Part shown: piece by piece, positions 27,301 to 28,564 of the stretch
Numbering within the stretch: the first letter of the stretch is position 1
Layout of the letters: each line of letters starts with the position of its first letter
Assembly (NCBI GenBank): GCA_938004375.1
Contig: CALKWH010000173.1
Coordinates: 1 to 28,564, forward strand
DNA: 28,564 bases
Origin: an uncultured Pseudomonadota bacterium
Lineage (GTDB): Bacteria; Myxococcota_A; Polyangia; HGW-17
Direction: 5' to 3'
Made by a program: the position numbers and the translations under genes
The notes under the pieces: model-generated
The model's database searches: none
Told to the model about the DNA's origin: nothing
Seen by the model: only the letters and a program-made list of their open reading frames with translations

Positions 27301-28205
27301 CCGCTGGTCTCCTCGGGGACCTCGGGCTTCTCCTGGGCCCACTCCGCGGCATAGCCCAGGTTGGCCGCCGCCTGCGTGATGGGGGCCTCGTCCCCGCGCA
27401 GGATCGCCTCGCCGCCGGCGCGCACGTCCGCCGGCCGGCCGCCGGAACGGGCGATCACGTGGCCGCGCAGCACGTTCACCACGGCCATGCCCGGCAGTTG
27501 ACTCACCAGCAGCCGGGTGCCGACCACGTCGACCTGGCCCGAGGCGGTCTGCACCACCAACGGGGGCAGTCCCTGCTGGCGCACGACGTCCAGGAGAACC
27601 TCGCCGGCCTCCAGCCGCAGGGTGCGGTCGGCGTCGCCACGCAAGGCGACCACGCTGTGCTCGTTCAGCCACACGCGGGTGCCCTCGGAGAGCGTGAGGA
27701 TCGCGCGCTCGCCGGCCCCCGTCTCGACCTTCGAGACCCTGGCCGGCAGCGCCGTGCGGCGGCCCTGGCGATCGAGCCGCTCGGCCGACGCCACCTCGAG
27801 GCGCGCCCCGCCGGCGAGCTCCTTGCGCGCCGACCCCGTCGGCGTCGCACCGCCGTCCCCGCCGCGCCCGAGCCACCACCAGCCGCCCACCGCCACCAGG
27901 GCGGCCACGACGGCGAAGCCCGCCGCGAGACGCCACCTCGGCAAGGGGGCCGGCCTCACCCGTTCCCCGTTCGCCGCCACGCGCGCCCGCTTCGCCAGTT
28001 GTTCCGGCGTCATCGACAAGGTAAAAGGCTCCCCCGCGCGCTCGAGCAGGGCGACGAGGCGGCCCGACGCGCGCACCTCCACCTGGCAGGCGGCGCAGTC
28101 GCGGACATGCCCGGCCAGAGCGGCCGGGAGCTCCCGCAGGTCCTCAGGAGCCAACGACGCGAGGTCTCGAATCTGCTGACATGGATTGTTCTGATTCTTC
28201 TTCAT
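24369..28205 (-). CDS. Giant anti-sigma fusion: ZAS zinc motif, TM, FecR, VIT, VWA and C-terminal helical repeats
   Basis: A 1278-residue protein. Residues 1-60 form a cytoplasmic zinc anti-sigma domain: Cys9, then His33-x3-Cys37-x2-Cys40, the ZAS signature that binds region 2 of ECF sigma factors. One TM helix follows (about 92-112). The exported part begins with a FecR-like domain (about 130-270; LSEGTRVWLNEHSVVAL, LEAGEVLLDV, VDVVGTRLLVS, VNVLRGHVIARS). A VIT domain is next (about 318-500; AVDVKIQGRVVRTEIEEEFMNDS, LEGIYTFPLPPDAQIAGL). A VWA domain (about 574-750) has the MIDAS motif DxSxS at 582-586 and LTDG with Asp681. Residues 990-1090 are TPR-like, and a beta-rich tail closes the protein. 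GGAGG lies five bases before the ATG, which is inside the sigma gene. This suggests an envelope sensor or adhesin that controls its own sigma factor. The combination is uncommon to my knowledge. Confidence 0.9.
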   Translation of the reverse strand: MKKNQNNPCQQIRDLASLAPEDLRELPAALAGHVRDCAACQVEVRASGRLVALLERAGEPFTLSMTPEQLAKRARVAANGERVRPAPLPRWRLAAGFAVVAALVAVGGWWWLGRGGDGGATPTGSARKELAGGARLEVASAERLDRQGRRTALPARVSKVETGAGERAILTLSEGTRVWLNEHSVVALRGDADRTLRLEAGEVLLDVVRQQGLPPLVVQTASGQVDVVGTRLLVSQLPGMAVVNVLRGHVIARSGGRPADVRAGGEAILRGDEAPITQAAANLGYAAEWAQEKPEVPEETSGFGRLKARRPGAGADTELALRLIDHAVDVKIQGRVVRTEIEEEFMNDSPDTLEGIYTFPLPPDAQIAGLDLVVEGKWEHGAIVARDEGDKIWAGVLRNAAPKDKKREVVEYVWVPGPWHDPALLNWKQGSQFELKIFPIPKQGSRRVRIAYTQLLEPIPGGHRYVLPLAAAHQDKVATEKFSFRATVGGVSDAGRLRISPLTMERRQENGTARLAVTKTDFRPEGDLILDIPEEKPGREIRAWAYRQPEKPEADGYALVTLKPILPAYTGNDPLHLVLVVDRSYSMQKTRLTRAAELARLLVGELEGAHKVSVLACHHACRTLVDSEGASDALAERVYAELGKLEPIGSSRFEAALDAIGQVVTAAGEKAARTRIVWLTDGVASVGEKDPSRLAAKAAKMLGRARLTTVGLGGETDELALRALARAGSGSMLTLKPGTRTAVLAWKVLQRQLGVPVTGVKLAFPEGVRQVAPAKTETIWPGEELVVAMRTPATLVEGPLVLTGQLEGVDFRREYQVKLDPVAAAGNAFVPRIWAQGRIDDLQEQDGGPDTVKEIVAISKDHHVLSRHTSLLVLESPAMAKAFGVKDTRPAVDWTGTEESHEAEVSGPPGLLGKNAAGRAEDMMAGAGAPLPSMSAPPAAKMSRIAADEEMVPMEMSRSRRGRRMIRMRKEWYRVAAVSVAADSAAADWTEVQKRRAALLEKPESRDRLQALVRQLIQAGSTEEAGKLAAQWLAKDAMDAEALVVQAELALLAGEADRAVEWLESAIDANPGAEAAHDRLFGTWRALGDFQMMCAHAVPRALSAPKNWEHQVAAVQCTQDSARFLAGLSAGVRAQAERKLKEEAKPTLRRDSLTLEATWEGDAQLDLVVITPEGRVVSFAGGARRVDVQSAQSRVTEQLSSSMERRGRYQIFVVPRRPGAGSKKAAGPSTDQATGQVKITSYNALRTLRFTAGTAPVRVADVVVSSKFRLVPADPGWE

Positions 28206-28511
28206 GATCGCCTCCCCGGGGGTTCTCGGGCTTCATCAGGACCGGACGCAGCTTCTCCCGCAGCGCCCCGACTCCGAGGCTGACCCGCTTGCGTGCGTTC
28301 ACCGGACTGATCCCCAGCATCTCGCCGATCTCCTGCATCGAGAAGCGGCCCTGGTAGTGCAGCAGCACGGCCTCCCGCAGCGCGGGCTTCAGGTCCGCCA
28401 GCGCCGCGTCGAGCAGCCGCTGCTCTTCCGAGCGCGCGGCGTTCTCCTCCGAAGAGCGGCGGTGGGCAGCGTCCTCGCCCGGATCGGAGAAGAACCGCCC
28501 GAACAGGCTGC
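28144..28511 (-). CDS. ECF-type RNA polymerase sigma factor, C-terminal part (truncated by contig end)
   Basis: 121 residues of genomic origin. A longer frame begins inside the adapter and would add a false N-terminus (MTGFQTCALPIC); codons from 28509 down are real. The part present is sigma region 4: LDAALADLKPALREAVLLHYQGRFSMQEIGEMLGISPVNARKRVSLGVGALREKL, with the helix-turn-helix QEIGEMLGISPVNARKRVSLG that contacts the -35 element. Region 2 is lost off the contig, so the ECF class cannot be set. A 28-residue polar tail (GGDHEEESEQS...) is encoded in the 62-nt overlap with the downstream anti-sigma gene. The overlap indicates coupled translation and a fixed partnership. Confidence 0.85.
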
Positions 28512-28564
28512 AGATCGGAAGAGCACACGTCTGAAATCCAGTCACCGAATACGATCTAGTATGC
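28512..28564 (+). other. Illumina P7/read-2 adapter with index (not genomic)
   Basis: The sequence starts AGATCGGAAGAGCACACGTC, continues like the TruSeq adapter up to GTCAC, then has an 8-base index-like segment (CGAATACG) and the following ATCT...GTATGC. There are two departures from the standard sequence, both C to A. Confidence 0.96.

Noticed and set aside
28512..28545. N-terminal MTGFQTCALPIC of the sigma factor frame
   Set aside because: This is the translated Illumina adapter; the gene is truncated at 28511.

Overview
The window is a complete metagenome-style contig. Bases 1-20 and 28512-28564 are Illumina adapter sequence rather than genome. The genomic part, about 21-28511, is GC-rich with GC-saturated third codon positions. 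It encodes many secreted proteins and lipoproteins (lipobox signal peptides), several beta-propeller or beta-helix proteins, a biosynthetic arginine decarboxylase, a SpoIVB/S55-like protein and a VIT/VWA anti-sigma fusion. This suits a diderm bacterium with a large envelope proteome, of the Myxococcota, deltaproteobacterial, Acidobacteria or candidate-phylum type. The sequence alone does not fix the phylum. No phage, IS element, CRISPR array or rRNA was seen. One tRNA is present.

Layout, left to right. (1) A 5'-truncated radical SAM/SPASM enzyme (+) converges on a minus-strand operon at 964-3879: a PhnW-like class V aminotransferase, a small exported PsbP/DcrB-like protein and a beta-helix lipoprotein. 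The leader of that operon carries a very good sigma-54 (-24/-12) promoter with dyads about 155-205 bp upstream of the predicted start. (2) A minus-strand housekeeping operon at 4150-8813 runs cutA, AGCS symporter, transketolase, cyclophilin, rnhA with gaps of 1-24 nt. It ends at a hairpin plus T-tract. (3) tRNA-Leu(GAG) (+) converges on uvrC (-). (4) uvrC is the last gene of an operon at 9043-15987 with an exported propeller protein, an S55-like protein and a propeller/Fn3-like protein. (5) speA (+) is divergent from that operon. (6) A DUF4410-like lipoprotein (-) is divergent from a plus-strand envelope cluster at 19023-22753: a membrane/barrel-like protein, a metallophosphoesterase lipoprotein, a small lipoprotein and a 4-TM zinc-ribbon protein. 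(7) A minus-strand signalling operon at 22826-28511 holds a sigma factor truncated by the contig edge, a 1278-residue ZAS-TM-FecR-VIT-VWA fusion and a YD-like repeat protein.

The most interesting system is region 7. An ECF-type sigma factor overlaps by 62 nt a giant membrane anti-sigma protein whose exported part combines FecR, VIT and VWA domains, followed by a protein made of YD-like repeats. My reading is that this is a surface-sensing or adhesion-coupled transcription switch. Second is the sigma-54-controlled phosphonate-type aminotransferase operon. Third is the S55/propeller module, in which the order of the candidate catalytic residues differs from SpoIVB.

Three sigma-70-like promoters were proposed independently (8846, 8891 and 21822; a fourth, weaker, at 16017). 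Three of these four share a TAGAT(T/C) -10 box with a 17-bp spacer. Short islands of very low GC (13-16%) sit inside otherwise GC-rich genes at 15668-15698 and 23121-23200.
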